DNA of 64,000 nt from Clostridia bacterium (GCA_017466825.1 JAFTTJ010000016.1:124001-188000), one strand, 5' to 3'; numbered from the stretch's first letter, positions 25,622 to 33,447 are shown. Notes: generated by a model not told the origin, from the letters alone. Made by a program: numbers and translations.

Positions 25622-28171
25622 ATGAGAAAAGCATATAGAATTATTTCCATTGAAGCGGCGGATATTTATCGGCAAGAGCAAGAAAACGGCGGTAACGTTG
25701 GGTATAAAATGCCCGAAAGCAAAAGCGACGCTTATTTTAAGTTGTTCAAAATCTATTTGGACAACTCGCTTGATTTGGTAGAACTTGAAAAGGCGTATGC
25801 GCGCATTTGCCGTAAGAAGTTCTCTTTCCAAGATAAAAAGGAAAACGAGTACACCCTTGCCGTAATAAACTTGAAGTTCAATTACACGTACAAGTCCGAA
25901 AACGGCAAGCCTGTAAAAATCAAAGACTTGCGCGCGCATTTTTATCAAAACGGTTTTCACTTGGACGGCGTTCACTACGTCAGATACAAGCGCAGTGCAG
26001 GCAGTTCGCGCGAGGGCAAGTGCCTTTTTATCGACGAGCGCTTATATAAGGCAATGGATAAGTGGAGTGGTTGTGGTTTGAAAGCGGAAACCGACCTTGC
26101 TTCGTGGGAATCGTATAAAGCGTTATCATTAAGTAGTATCAAAGGAACGATAAATATTCCGCTCGACGGAATTTTATTCGTGCCCGATTATAAAAGTATA
26201 TTTACGGAAGAAGTCGTTTCGGTGGAATTAAAGGACGGGAAACTTATAGCCGAGCAAAAGCAAACGGAAATCACCAACGATATTTGGGATGGCGAAAGCC
26301 TTTTAGATGAGAGTGTGTTTGAAAACGACTACGCGGACAAGCATATGCTACTTCTTCGAAATAAGTTCTTTAAGTCTTGCGCGTTTAGAACCAAACTCCA
26401 AAAATGGATAAAGGACAAGAACATTACGCTTGCCGATTTGAAAACAAGGGGATTTACGCTAGCAACCGACGTAAGCCAAATCGTAATGGTGACGACGCCC
26501 AACAGTTTGAAATACCTTAAATTCGCAGGCGGTCTTTCCGAAAAGAATATAAGGAAATGGACGGAGAGCGTAAACGACACGTTCGGCGTGGTGAAATGGG
26601 ATAAAGGCACGAGATTTTTTCACGGCGATATGGTGCAGAGCAGTTATCAACTGCTCAATACCTTGGGGCTTGACAAAGCGCAAGTGGAAAAACTATTACA
26701 GCCGAGCTTTGATTATATCTCGCTTGTTAGAAGCGACGTGGAGTTTGTGCGCTATCACTTTACCGATGCGTACGTAAGGGAGAGAGAAGAAAAAGAAAAG
26801 AAAGTTCCCGACGGGCTTGCCGAACGTGCCGAAGTCATATTCCGCTTGCTTTTCAGTTGTTCGTTTTTCGATTGTACGGCGTTGTATGCAAATTTTAGAG
26901 ACGACGTTGTAAGCGGACTCAAAACCAATTTGCGCCGTGGACATATCCTTTTGAACGGTACGAATGCAACGCTTTTTGGGAATGGTCCGGAACTGTTGAA
27001 ATACATAGCAGGGGAAAAGGTGGCAAGCGAATTAAAGAAAGGGCAAATCCGCTGTGCGCGGTTTGAAAACGGGGCAAAACTTCTTTGCGCGCGCTCGCCG
27101 CATATTACGATGGGAAATCTTTATTGCGTGGAAAATAATCTCGACGGTGATATTTGGAACTACTTTGATTTAGGCAAAAATATCGTTTGCGTAAACGCTA
27201 TTAGCGAGAATATTCAACAGCGCCTAAACGGTTGCGATTACGATTCGGATTCTATGCTCATCACCGACGATAAGTTGTTGGTGGAAACCGCCGAGAGATA
27301 CAAAGAGCAGTTCAAAGTGCCCGTTTGCGGTATTTCGTCTATGAGCAAAAGCGGACAAACGCTTTCCGAACTCGACCATGATACGAGCGAAAACAAGATA
27401 GGGGAAATCGTAAACCTTTCGCAAAAGTTAAACAGTATTATATGGAACGAAATGCACGGCGGCGCGCCGAACGAGAAAATCTTGGATATTTATAACGACG
27501 TTTGTAAACTCGCCGTTTTGTCGGGATTAGAAATAGATAAAGCAAAGCGCGCTTACGACAACGTAAACGTTGGGAAAGAACTTTCCGCGTTGCGTAAAAA
27601 GTATAATAGTCCTGCGCCGATTTTCTTTAAGGAGATAGACGAAAACCAAAAGGAAAACGAGTACGCCTTTTACGATACGGCGATGGATTATATCTATCAA
27701 GCGGTGAAAAAATTTAATTTTCAAAAGGGCAAAAGAAAAAGAATAAACTATATGCCTATCTCTTGGGTAGTGGGTGATAAAACGACTTCGGATAATGCTA
27801 CCGATTATCGGCACAGAGATAAAATTATTGAGATTTGCGAAGAATATAGAACGAGAATTGACCGTTTGTATATGGAACTTCGTATAGGGGACGACCAAGA
27901 AAGGGAAGTTATTTACGATAGAATAGCAGAAGAAAAAGCCGAGCGAGACAGACAAGTTTCAAAGTGGCTAACGAGCGAAAACGTACTTATTTTTGTGGTA
28001 CGACATTATGAAAAGAATCGTCCGTCCGATTGGCGGATTTACGCGCCGATAGTTAATTCTCATCACTTTAAGGATTTTATGCTTAAAGGCGGTTCTCCCA
28101 TAGGTTTCGTTGAAGAAAATGAAAATGGAAGTATTGTTGTATATGGCAAGAAATTCGCAAGAAAATGCTAA
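25622..28171 (+). CDS. Two-barrel RNA polymerase related to eukaryotic RDR/QDE-1
   Basis: An 849-residue single-chain polymerase candidate. The segment CARSPHITMGNLYCVENN (about 489-506) and then RLNGCDYDSDSMLITDD (about 534-550) match the order of eukaryotic RNA-dependent RNA polymerases: R-N/S-P block, then LxGxDxDxD with three metal-binding aspartates (539, 541, 543). Upstream, VMVTTPNSLKYLKF (about 289) and MVQSSYQLLNTLGL (about 337) also fit RDR-type barrels. The fourth motif residue is Ser instead of the usual Gly. Known relatives include QDE-1 and phage SP-beta YonO. It stands before an oriT candidate, mobC and the relaxase. Template and product are unknown. The start is ATG at 25622; a GTG at 25616 is possible. 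Confidence 0.75.
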   Translation: MRKAYRIISIEAADIYRQEQENGGNVGYKMPESKSDAYFKLFKIYLDNSLDLVELEKAYARICRKKFSFQDKKENEYTLAVINLKFNYTYKSENGKPVKIKDLRAHFYQNGFHLDGVHYVRYKRSAGSSREGKCLFIDERLYKAMDKWSGCGLKAETDLASWESYKALSLSSIKGTINIPLDGILFVPDYKSIFTEEVVSVELKDGKLIAEQKQTEITNDIWDGESLLDESVFENDYADKHMLLLRNKFFKSCAFRTKLQKWIKDKNITLADLKTRGFTLATDVSQIVMVTTPNSLKYLKFAGGLSEKNIRKWTESVNDTFGVVKWDKGTRFFHGDMVQSSYQLLNTLGLDKAQVEKLLQPSFDYISLVRSDVEFVRYHFTDAYVREREEKEKKVPDGLAERAEVIFRLLFSCSFFDCTALYANFRDDVVSGLKTNLRRGHILLNGTNATLFGNGPELLKYIAGEKVASELKKGQIRCARFENGAKLLCARSPHITMGNLYCVENNLDGDIWNYFDLGKNIVCVNAISENIQQRLNGCDYDSDSMLITDDKLLVETAERYKEQFKVPVCGISSMSKSGQTLSELDHDTSENKIGEIVNLSQKLNSIIWNEMHGGAPNEKILDIYNDVCKLAVLSGLEIDKAKRAYDNVNVGKELSALRKKYNSPAPIFFKEIDENQKENEYAFYDTAMDYIYQAVKKFNFQKGKRKRINYMPISWVVGDKTTSDNATDYRHRDKIIEICEEYRTRIDRLYMELRIGDDQEREVIYDRIAEEKAERDRQVSKWLTSENVLIFVVRHYEKNRPSDWRIYAPIVNSHHFKDFMLKGGSPIGFVEENENGSIVVYGKKFARKC

Positions 28172-28218
28172 AAAGTGAAAGAGCTTGTCCTTAAAAGCAG
28201 ATATAAAGAGAACAAAAA

Positions 28219-28259
28219 TTGGCGGTTTTCCCTTTCAAAGAAAGGGAAAGGCTTGCCAA
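28219..28259. repeat. Hairpin in the polymerase-mobC gap
   Basis: A perfect 9-base stem TTCCCTTTC / GAAAGGGAA with a 3-base loop lies inside an outer TTGGC / GCCAA pair. It lies 48 bases after the polymerase stop with no T tract. Confidence 0.6.
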
Positions 28260-28316
28260 AACTTTCAAAATGAGTAATCGGCGTAATAGAACCCGTTTTT
28301 CAAAAGCGTGGAAATT

Positions 28317-28349
28317 AAAGCTCGACAGAGTGTATCTGTCGGGCTTTTT
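28317..28349 (+). terminator. Intrinsic terminator before the oriT candidate
   Basis: Stem AAAGCTCGACAGA / TCTGTCGGGCTTT with one G-T pair, loop GTGTA, then a run of five T residues. Confidence 0.8.
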
Positions 28350-28404
28350 CTACGTCCAAAAGACAACTTAATATGGGGGGAAAGGGAATTGACTTTGACG
28401 TTAT

Positions 28405-28473
28405 AGCGAGGAACGTATTTGTCTTGCCAAATACACGATTTTGCAAATCGCCTCGTTAGGGGACAACCCCTAA
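28405..28473. other. Candidate origin of transfer (oriT) with nested inverted repeats
   Basis: An outer stem AGCGAGG (28405-28411) / CCTCGTT (28451-28457) encloses two hairpins: GTATTTG / CAAATAC (28415-28434) and CGATTT / AAATCG (28436-28450). A further hairpin TTAGGGG / CCCCTAA (28456-28473) overlaps the outer arm by two bases and runs into TACCCC. It lies about 35 bases before mobC, the usual place for a MOBP oriT. GGGGACAACCCC-type sequences are common at such sites. The nick position cannot be fixed from this sequence alone. Confidence 0.55.
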
Positions 28474-28509
28474 TACCCCGAAAACAAATAATAAAAAGGA
28501 GGGAAGATT

Positions 28510-28824
28510 ATAGGAAACAGAACAAGACAATTTGCCTACAATTTTAGGGCAAGCGAACAAGAGAAAAATTTAATAGATAGCGCAATAGCAAAAAGCGGAC
28601 TGACGATAACGGACTTTGTAATTCGGTCAATTACCGACAAGCCAATAACTGTAATAGAGAACGGTGGCGGGATTTTAGCCGAACTCAAACGACAGGGGAA
28701 TAACCTAAACCAAGTGGTTAGAAACAACTACAACGGCTTGGCTACGAAAGAAGAAATACGAAACTGCATTGCCGAATTAAAGAAGTTATACGCAAAAATA
28801 TCCATTGCAATCGGAGGTGGGTAA
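28510..28824 (+). CDS. mobC: MobC-like mobilization protein, non-standard start codon
   Basis: A 104-residue relaxosome accessory protein. NRTRQFAYNFRASEQEKNLI is followed by a ribbon-helix-helix-like segment and the MobC signature ELKRQGNNLNQVVRNNYN. Such proteins bind oriT and help the relaxase. The frame has no ATG, GTG or TTG near its start. The codons after a strong AAAGGAGGG site (28496-28503) are AAG, ATT, ATA, GGA, AAC. Initiation is therefore probably at ATA 28510 or ATT 28507, or the start codon was lost by mutation. The stop overlaps the relaxase ATG by one base. Confidence 0.75.
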   Translation: MGNRTRQFAYNFRASEQEKNLIDSAIAKSGLTITDFVIRSITDKPITVIENGGGILAELKRQGNNLNQVVRNNYNGLATKEEIRNCIAELKKLYAKISIAIGGG

Positions 28825-29969
28825 TGCCGCTTTTTAAGTGTAGCGCAAGCAAAGCGAAGCCGAAAAACGGTATCACGTACATAACTGACGAAAAGAAAGC
28901 AAAGATAGTATCGGTTAGAAATCTTTTTCAAGACGAGGATTATGCAAAGCAGTTTGAAGAAACGGCAAGGCGGTTCGGCAAGGGGGATAAGTTTGACGAA
29001 AGGAAATATTATCATTGTAAATTATCGTGCGCACGCAAAGATAACGTTTCACCCGAAAAAGCCCACGCCTACGCGGAAGAACTTACGGCAAAATTATTTC
29101 AAAACTACGAGTGTGTGATTGCCACGCATACGGATACGCAAACGGTACATAGCCATATCATTATAAATGCAGTAGACCCGATAACGGGGAAGAAACTACA
29201 ATTCAGTAAGCAAGATTACGTGAATATGAAAGATGAAGCGAATAGACTTGGCAAGAAGTACGGGTTTAGCGAAACGGATTTTAGAAAGCGTGGTAAAAAC
29301 AGTAGAACGGCAGTCGAGAAAAAGATAATGCTTAAAGGCGGTATTAGTTGGAAAGAAGAACTGAGAGAAGTAATTGCGGAAGCAACGAAAAACGCAAGAA
29401 CGCTAGACAAATTTAAGGAATACCTTGAAAAGTGTTACGGCGTAAAAATCACGAGAGACGGTAAGGATTTTTCTTACCTACATCCCGAAAAACAAAAACC
29501 CATTCGAGGGGAAAAGCTCGGAACAAATTATAAAAAAATGGAGGTTATAAAACAAATTGTTGAACAAAATAACGGGCGAGCGTCCTCAGCCCGTAATCGA
29601 GGACGAACCGGTGGATTTATCGCACAACCCAGCGGCAATAGAACTGTGCGAGGAAGTAGAGAGATTCGCAACGGAAACACGTATAGGTATGTTGTCGAAA
29701 GCCTTAGCGATGTCGCGAGAGCAATGCAACAACTTAATTTCGAGTCAGAATGTGCTGCTCGCGGAACAGACGCAGCAAGTGAAGAACTTAGAGAGGAGCA
29801 ACGAAAGATACGTGAACGAGCTGAGAGTCGAAGGGTGGAAGCTGACGAAAGAAGTGAAAGAGAGCAACAACCAGTTGTTGAAGAGCCTCAACCAATCGTT
29901 GGGGAAGATATCGGAAACGGTAACGGACATCGAGCGCCAAGTAAGTACAGCTACGGCAAAGGCGACTGA
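28824..29969 (+). CDS. mobA: Relaxase, MobA/VirD2-like (MOBP)
   Basis: Nicks oriT and leads single-strand transfer. The N-terminal domain (about 1-180) has the two-histidine metal motif HTDTQTVHSHIIINAVDP (about 101-118). A tyrosine in YITDEKKAK (about 20-28) is a candidate catalytic residue. Residues about 180-245 form a helical extension. From about residue 245 the protein becomes Arg/Glu-rich and low complexity, exactly where a second gene (29557-30201) overlaps in another frame. It lies directly after mobC. At 381 residues it is somewhat short. The element has no visible coupling or type IV secretion genes, so transfer would need a helper. Confidence 0.85.
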   Translation: MPLFKCSASKAKPKNGITYITDEKKAKIVSVRNLFQDEDYAKQFEETARRFGKGDKFDERKYYHCKLSCARKDNVSPEKAHAYAEELTAKLFQNYECVIATHTDTQTVHSHIIINAVDPITGKKLQFSKQDYVNMKDEANRLGKKYGFSETDFRKRGKNSRTAVEKKIMLKGGISWKEELREVIAEATKNARTLDKFKEYLEKCYGVKITRDGKDFSYLHPEKQKPIRGEKLGTNYKKMEVIKQIVEQNNGRASSARNRGRTGGFIAQPSGNRTVRGSREIRNGNTYRYVVESLSDVARAMQQLNFESECAARGTDAASEELREEQRKIRERAESRRVEADERSEREQQPVVEEPQPIVGEDIGNGNGHRAPSKYSYGKGD

Positions 29970-30201
29970 CGAAGCGGTAAGGGTGATGAAGCAAAGTATC
30001 AATAAAATGGCGGATAACGCCGTAATCGCGGTGAACGAAAGTGCTGGTAAGATGATAAACGAGGTTAATAAAGCGAAGAAAGAAATTGAAAAAGCGAAAG
30101 ACGAAATCCGTTTTGAAAGCGGTTTTAGAAAGTTTATGTTTTGGCTTTCGCCCGTGCTTGCCATCGCGCAAACGGTGCTTTTAATTATGTTGGCGCTTTA
30201 A
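29557..30201 (+). CDS. Coiled-coil protein with C-terminal membrane anchor, overlapping the relaxase gene
   Basis: A 214-residue frame shares 413 bases with the end of the relaxase gene in the +1 frame. Residues about 60-185 are a long coiled coil (SLNQSLGKISETVTDIERQV). Residues about 192-213 form a single membrane segment (FWLSPVLAIAQTVLLIMLAL). The start is TTG at 29557 or 29560, with GGAGG at 29540-29544. The part beyond the relaxase stop (29970-30201) has no competing frame, and the hydrophobic tail is coherent. The layout resembles RSF1010, where membrane-acting MobB is encoded inside mobA in another frame. Function by analogy only. Confidence 0.65.
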   Translation: MLNKITGERPQPVIEDEPVDLSHNPAAIELCEEVERFATETRIGMLSKALAMSREQCNNLISSQNVLLAEQTQQVKNLERSNERYVNELRVEGWKLTKEVKESNNQLLKSLNQSLGKISETVTDIERQVSTATAKATDEAVRVMKQSINKMADNAVIAVNESAGKMINEVNKAKKEIEKAKDEIRFESGFRKFMFWLSPVLAIAQTVLLIMLAL

Positions 30202-30259
30202 ACCACCGAAAACGTCTTAAAAATTAAATACTTTTTTTCAAAAAACAAATAATTTTAGC

Positions 30260-30288
30260 TTGACTTAGAAAAAACAAATGAGTATAAT
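30260..30288 (+). promoter_or_regulatory. Sigma-A promoter upstream of tnpV
   Basis: TTGACT (30260-30265) and TATAAT (30283-30288) are 17 bases apart. Confidence 0.8.
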
Positions 30289-30302
30289 GTATCTACAATG
30301 TA

Positions 30303-30316
30303 TCGTATATATACGA
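30303..30316. promoter_or_regulatory. 14-bp palindrome at the tnpV transcription start
   Basis: TCGTATATATACGA is a perfect palindrome 15-28 bases after the -10 box, overlapping or just after the expected start of transcription. It is a likely operator. Confidence 0.5.
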
Positions 30317-30341
30317 ACAGTATAAAAACGGAGGTGCAGTG

Positions 30342-30707
30342 ATGAAAGTTAGTGAAGTGTTAGAGAAAGCAAACCGCGAAGAGGGTTTGACTGTGGAAGA
30401 AATCAAAATTTATAATGCTAACGTAAAAGAGAAAAGGCACGTGTACGGCAAGCACGGAACGCTTGCAAAACGGTATATCGAAGAGCATAATTTCGGTAAA
30501 TTGTTGAGCCTAGCAGGGCATTTACCCGAATACCTGCACGGCGTAGATAAAACCGTGGAAGTGCTCTACGACGTTTTGTGGGACAAGCTTTCTAAAAGCG
30601 AGAAGTATTGCCGTACGGGGAATTACTTGGAGGACGTGAAGAGAATCAACGCGATGAAACAAGTAATTGAAGAAGAGATATTAAACGAAATTGTGTATGG
30701 GAGCTAA
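30342..30707 (+). CDS. tnpV: TnpV-like protein
   Basis: A 121-residue protein of the TnpV family, common in clostridial transposons and mobilizable elements and of unproven function. Characteristic parts are YGKHGTLAKRYIEEH, LLSLAGHLPEYLHGVDK and the C-terminal AMKQVIEEEILNEIVY. The ATG at 30342 follows GGAGG by 7 bases; the GTG just before it is less well spaced. It has its own promoter and palindromic operator, and begins a run of small genes leading to the recombinase. Confidence 0.75.
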   Translation: MKVSEVLEKANREEGLTVEEIKIYNANVKEKRHVYGKHGTLAKRYIEEHNFGKLLSLAGHLPEYLHGVDKTVEVLYDVLWDKLSKSEKYCRTGNYLEDVKRINAMKQVIEEEILNEIVYGS

Positions 30708-30711
30708 GATT

Positions 30712-30834
30712 ATGAAATTATTAAAATGGTTGGAAGTAGCAGGCAGAGTTTTACTTGCGGGCGTATTGATAGTAGGAAACATTATCATGAACGTGATAGG
30801 GCTTATTATCGGCGCGATTACGTCGCAAAAATAA
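30712..30834 (+). CDS. 40-residue single-pass membrane peptide
   Basis: Four bases after tnpV, an ATG opens a 40-codon frame. The basic N-terminus MKLLKWLEVAGR is followed by about 22 hydrophobic residues (VLLAGVLIVGNIIMNVIGLI). GGGAGC stands 7 bases upstream. The coherent membrane segment and tight spacing support a real gene. Function unknown; a small toxin-like or membrane regulator role would be guesswork. Confidence 0.5.
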   Translation: MKLLKWLEVAGRVLLAGVLIVGNIIMNVIGLIIGAITSQK

Positions 30835-30921
30835 CCCGCAAGTAAACATAATTAGAACAATCGCTCAAACTCAGGGAACGCTAGTACGCTATTGAACAAA
30901 TAGAGGGGAAAACTATGAGAA

Positions 30922-31041
30922 GTGATACAAAAAAATCAATCCGTAATATTTTGTGAAATGGACAAAAGTAGCATGATGGTAGCGGAAATAAAAAGTGGAG
31001 GATTAAATGCTATTTATGGAAAGAGAATATTGTATCTATAA
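30922..31041 (+). CDS. Small frame, possibly the 3' part of a frameshifted gene
   Basis: A 39-codon frame starts at GTG 30922. A better-placed ATG at 30915 (AGGGG 7 bases before) reads only 13 codons and stops. The two frames meet at a run of seven A residues (30928-30934). Removing one A would give a continuous protein of about 41 residues ending GGLNAIYGKRILYL. It may be a frameshifted or slippage-expressed gene. Confidence 0.3.
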   Translation: MIQKNQSVIFCEMDKSSMMVAEIKSGGLNAIYGKRILYL

Positions 31042-31129
31042 GGGGGAGAGAACATTGTACCCCGTAGCAAAAATAAATAATTATAGGAGTGAAAAAGGAA
31101 CAAAAACAAGCAAACGAAATAATGGATGA
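31007..31129 (+). CDS. Small protein of unknown function
   Basis: A 40-codon frame with a strong GGAGG site 6 bases before its ATG. MLFMEREYCIYKGERTLYPV is followed by a basic tail. It overlaps the preceding frame by 35 bases and the following one. The ribosome site is the best argument that it is translated; I know no family for it. Confidence 0.4.
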   Translation: MLFMEREYCIYKGERTLYPVAKINNYRSEKGTKTSKRNNG

Positions 31130-31265
31130 AGAGTACGTGGCTTTCTTGCTACTGGAAAGTCTGTACAAATCGGGAAAAATCAACAAGCCAACGTATGAAA
31201 ACGTGTTGAAAGAAAAAAGAAAATATATTGAAAAAAAGTATAAACAAAAGGATGTGACAGTATGA
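31089..31265 (+). CDS. Small helical protein directly before the serine recombinase
   Basis: The frame ends in the ATGA overlap with the recombinase start. EEYVAFLLLESLYKSGKIN and PTYENVLKEKRKY form two helices like the short SHOCT-type proteins often found before large serine recombinases in clostridial elements. The start is either GTG 31089 (58 residues, but AGGAG touches it) or ATG 31122 (47 residues). The overlap suggests translational coupling to the recombinase. Confidence 0.5.
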   Translation: MKKEQKQANEIMDEEYVAFLLLESLYKSGKINKPTYENVLKEKRKYIEKKYKQKDVTV

Positions 31266-33055
31266 GTAAGGTGAGATTATCCGATTTATCGGAAAACAGG
31301 GTGGTGATGCCGACCAACGTGTCAAGGTATGATAGGAACAGGCAACGTAGCGTGGTATTTTACGGTCGAGTTTCGACGGAACACGAAGCACAACTTTCGG
31401 CGCTTGAAAACCAAATGCAATGGTATGAGGACCAAGCCAGGTATCATCCCAACTGGACGGTGTTAAAGCAGTACATAGACAGGGGTATTACGGGAACGCA
31501 GGCCAAAAAGCGCCCCGCGTTTATGGAAATGTTGGAAGATGCTAAGCATAAAAAGTTCGATTTAATCGTAACCCGTGAAGTTTGCCGTTTTGCAAGAAAT
31601 ACGGTGGATACGCTCGTCATTACAAGACAACTCAAAGAAATGGGTATCGAAGTCTATTTCGTCGAAGATAACATTTGGACGATGGATAACGACGGGGAAC
31701 TTCGTCTTACGATTATGGCAACGCTTGCGCAGGAAGAGAGCCGAAAAACGTCCGAGCGCGTTCGCGCAGGGCAAAAGATTAGCAGGGATAACGGCGTGTT
31801 GTACGGCAACGGGAATATTCTCGGCTACGATAGAGTGGGCGGTACGTACGTAATTAACGAAGAACAAGCGGAAACGGTGCGAATTATCTACGATTTGTAT
31901 CTAAAAGGCTTGGGCTTTAATAGAATCGTCAACGAACTTATTCGCCTTAAAAGAAAAGACTCGTCGGGGCAGGTGCGCTGGGAAGCAACGAAGGTTTGCC
32001 GAATTTTGCACAACGCGACGTATAAGGGTTATCAAGGTTATTATAAGTCGTATAAGAACAACCATTTAGAGCAAAAGACGGTAATCAACCGCGACGAAGA
32101 TACCTATCTTTACGTAAAAGGGAACTTTACGCCGATTATTCCAGAAGAAGTTTGGGATAAGTGCAAGGAGATTCGAGAGAGCAAGATAAGGCTTAGAAAA
32201 ACGCAAGAGGGTAAATTTGAAAAGTCGGGACTGAGAACGTCGGAAGATATTTGGGCAAAGCGCTTGCGTTGCCGTTGCGGATATCATATGCGAAAGGACG
32301 TTTGGCATCCAACGAAACACGGCTTAACGTACGGTTATAAATGCTATAACGTGTTGAATAACGGTAGCAAGAAAGTGAGAATCGAAGTCGGGCTTGACGC
32401 CGAAAAATATTGCGATATGGGCGCGATTGCCGATTGGAAACTTGATTTAATGTTCCAAAAAATTCTTGACGAGTTGAATTTGCATAATAACGAGTTGGTA
32501 GACAAGGCGTATCAAAAGTTTGAAGAATGTTATACGCGAGATATGAAAGATTTGAGACGGCTTAGGGATGCGGAAGCAAAACTAAGAAAAATTCAAATGA
32601 AGATAGAAAATTTAACGGAAATGCGCGTCAACGGGGAGATTACGAAGCAGGAATTTTCTTCGATGAAAAACAAAATCAACGGCGAAATGCTTATGGCGGA
32701 AAAGGAAGTGGAAGAGGCGAAAACACTTCTTTTAGAAGAAGATAAAATGGCGAATCCGCTTATCGATAAAGCAGATTTCAAAGATATGATAATGGAAAAA
32801 TTAGACTTTTCAACGCCGATAAAGCAGTCGAATTTGGTAGAGGCAATCGTCAAGAAAATCGTGCCGAACACAACGCTAGATTTCACGTGGTATCTCAATT
32901 TGTTTCCTAGGCAAGAGGGGGACGAGGATAGGGATTATAGGGAAATAAAGACCTTTATTATCGGGTTTGAGTACGCCAAGAAATTTAGGAAGAAACGGCA
33001 CACGTTGCTTAGGGAACATCAATGGCAAGACTTGATGGTTCGAATTATGGCATAA
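31262..33055 (+). CDS. Large serine recombinase
   Basis: A site-specific integrase/excisionase of 597 residues. The resolvase domain (about 25-175) has the catalytic serine in FYGRVSTEHEAQLSALENQ and the REVCRFARN arginine block. The recombinase domain (about 185-290) has GNGNILGYDR and RILHNATYKG. A zinc ribbon (CRCGYHMRKDVW ... YKCYN, about 337-365) and a long coiled coil (about 410-500) follow, the usual DNA-arm and interaction parts. It is likely responsible for integrating the 9.2-kb unit between the 24-base repeats. A terminator follows. Confidence 0.92.
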   Translation: MSKVRLSDLSENRVVMPTNVSRYDRNRQRSVVFYGRVSTEHEAQLSALENQMQWYEDQARYHPNWTVLKQYIDRGITGTQAKKRPAFMEMLEDAKHKKFDLIVTREVCRFARNTVDTLVITRQLKEMGIEVYFVEDNIWTMDNDGELRLTIMATLAQEESRKTSERVRAGQKISRDNGVLYGNGNILGYDRVGGTYVINEEQAETVRIIYDLYLKGLGFNRIVNELIRLKRKDSSGQVRWEATKVCRILHNATYKGYQGYYKSYKNNHLEQKTVINRDEDTYLYVKGNFTPIIPEEVWDKCKEIRESKIRLRKTQEGKFEKSGLRTSEDIWAKRLRCRCGYHMRKDVWHPTKHGLTYGYKCYNVLNNGSKKVRIEVGLDAEKYCDMGAIADWKLDLMFQKILDELNLHNNELVDKAYQKFEECYTRDMKDLRRLRDAEAKLRKIQMKIENLTEMRVNGEITKQEFSSMKNKINGEMLMAEKEVEEAKTLLLEEDKMANPLIDKADFKDMIMEKLDFSTPIKQSNLVEAIVKKIVPNTTLDFTWYLNLFPRQEGDEDRDYREIKTFIIGFEYAKKFRKKRHTLLREHQWQDLMVRIMA

Positions 33056-33057
33056 AA

Positions 33058-33096
33058 ATTAAGGCATACGACTTGTTTGTATGCCTTAATTTTTTT
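33058..33096 (+). terminator. Intrinsic terminator after the recombinase
   Basis: 12-base perfect stem ATTAAGGCATAC / GTATGCCTTAAT, 9-base loop, then seven T residues. Confidence 0.9.
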
Positions 33097-33103
33097 AATT
33101 TAT

Positions 33104-33203
33104 ACCCTAACGGGTGTATCTATGGTAAAATTTCATAAAAATAAACCCTATTGGGTATAATTAGCGCAAAACGCTTGACAAAAGCCCCGAAAGGGTATAA
33201 AAT
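33104..33203 (+). promoter_or_regulatory. hipBST promoter with three phased operators
   Basis: Three inverted repeats of the form ACCC-N4-GGGT lie at 33104-33115, 33145-33156 and 33185-33196 (the third begins CCCC). Their centres are 41 and 40 bases apart, close to four helical turns. TTGACA at 33175-33180 and TAAAAT at 33198-33203 are 17 bases apart and frame the third site, so occupancy would block the promoter. HipB-like proteins autoregulate through repeated palindromes. Confidence 0.7.
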
Positions 33204-33240
33204 GGTAGTATCAAATATTATAAAGTTTTGTGGCGGTGCT

Positions 33241-33447
33241 ATGAAAGTTATAAGTGAGTTTATAAAACAAAATAGAAAAGCGTTGGGTTTAACCCAAGAA
33301 GAGTTTGCTATGCGTGCAGGACTTGGACTTCGCTTTGTTCGAGAACTTGAACAAGGCAAGAAAACGTTGCGCCTTGATAAAGTCAATCAAGCATTGGCGG
33401 TGTTCGGCGCGCAAGTATCGGTAGGGAGATTGAATAGCGATGAGTGA
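33241..33447 (+). CDS. hipB: HipB-like antitoxin / repressor
   Basis: A 68-residue HTH_3 protein: ISEFIKQNRKALGLTQEEFA, MRAGLGLRFVRELEQGKKTL, then a C-terminal strand FGAQVSVGR, the classic HipB layout. I use the ATG at 33241. The longer reading from 33151 would run through the promoter. It overlaps hipS by 8 bases. Three palindromes upstream probably bind it. Confidence 0.85.
   Translation: MKVISEFIKQNRKALGLTQEEFAMRAGLGLRFVRELEQGKKTLRLDKVNQALAVFGAQVSVGRLNSDE

Noticed and set aside
33151-33240. Longer start of the HipB-like gene at 33151
   Set aside because: It is a TTG start within an operator, and the reading passes through the promoter. The conserved protein starts at 33241.
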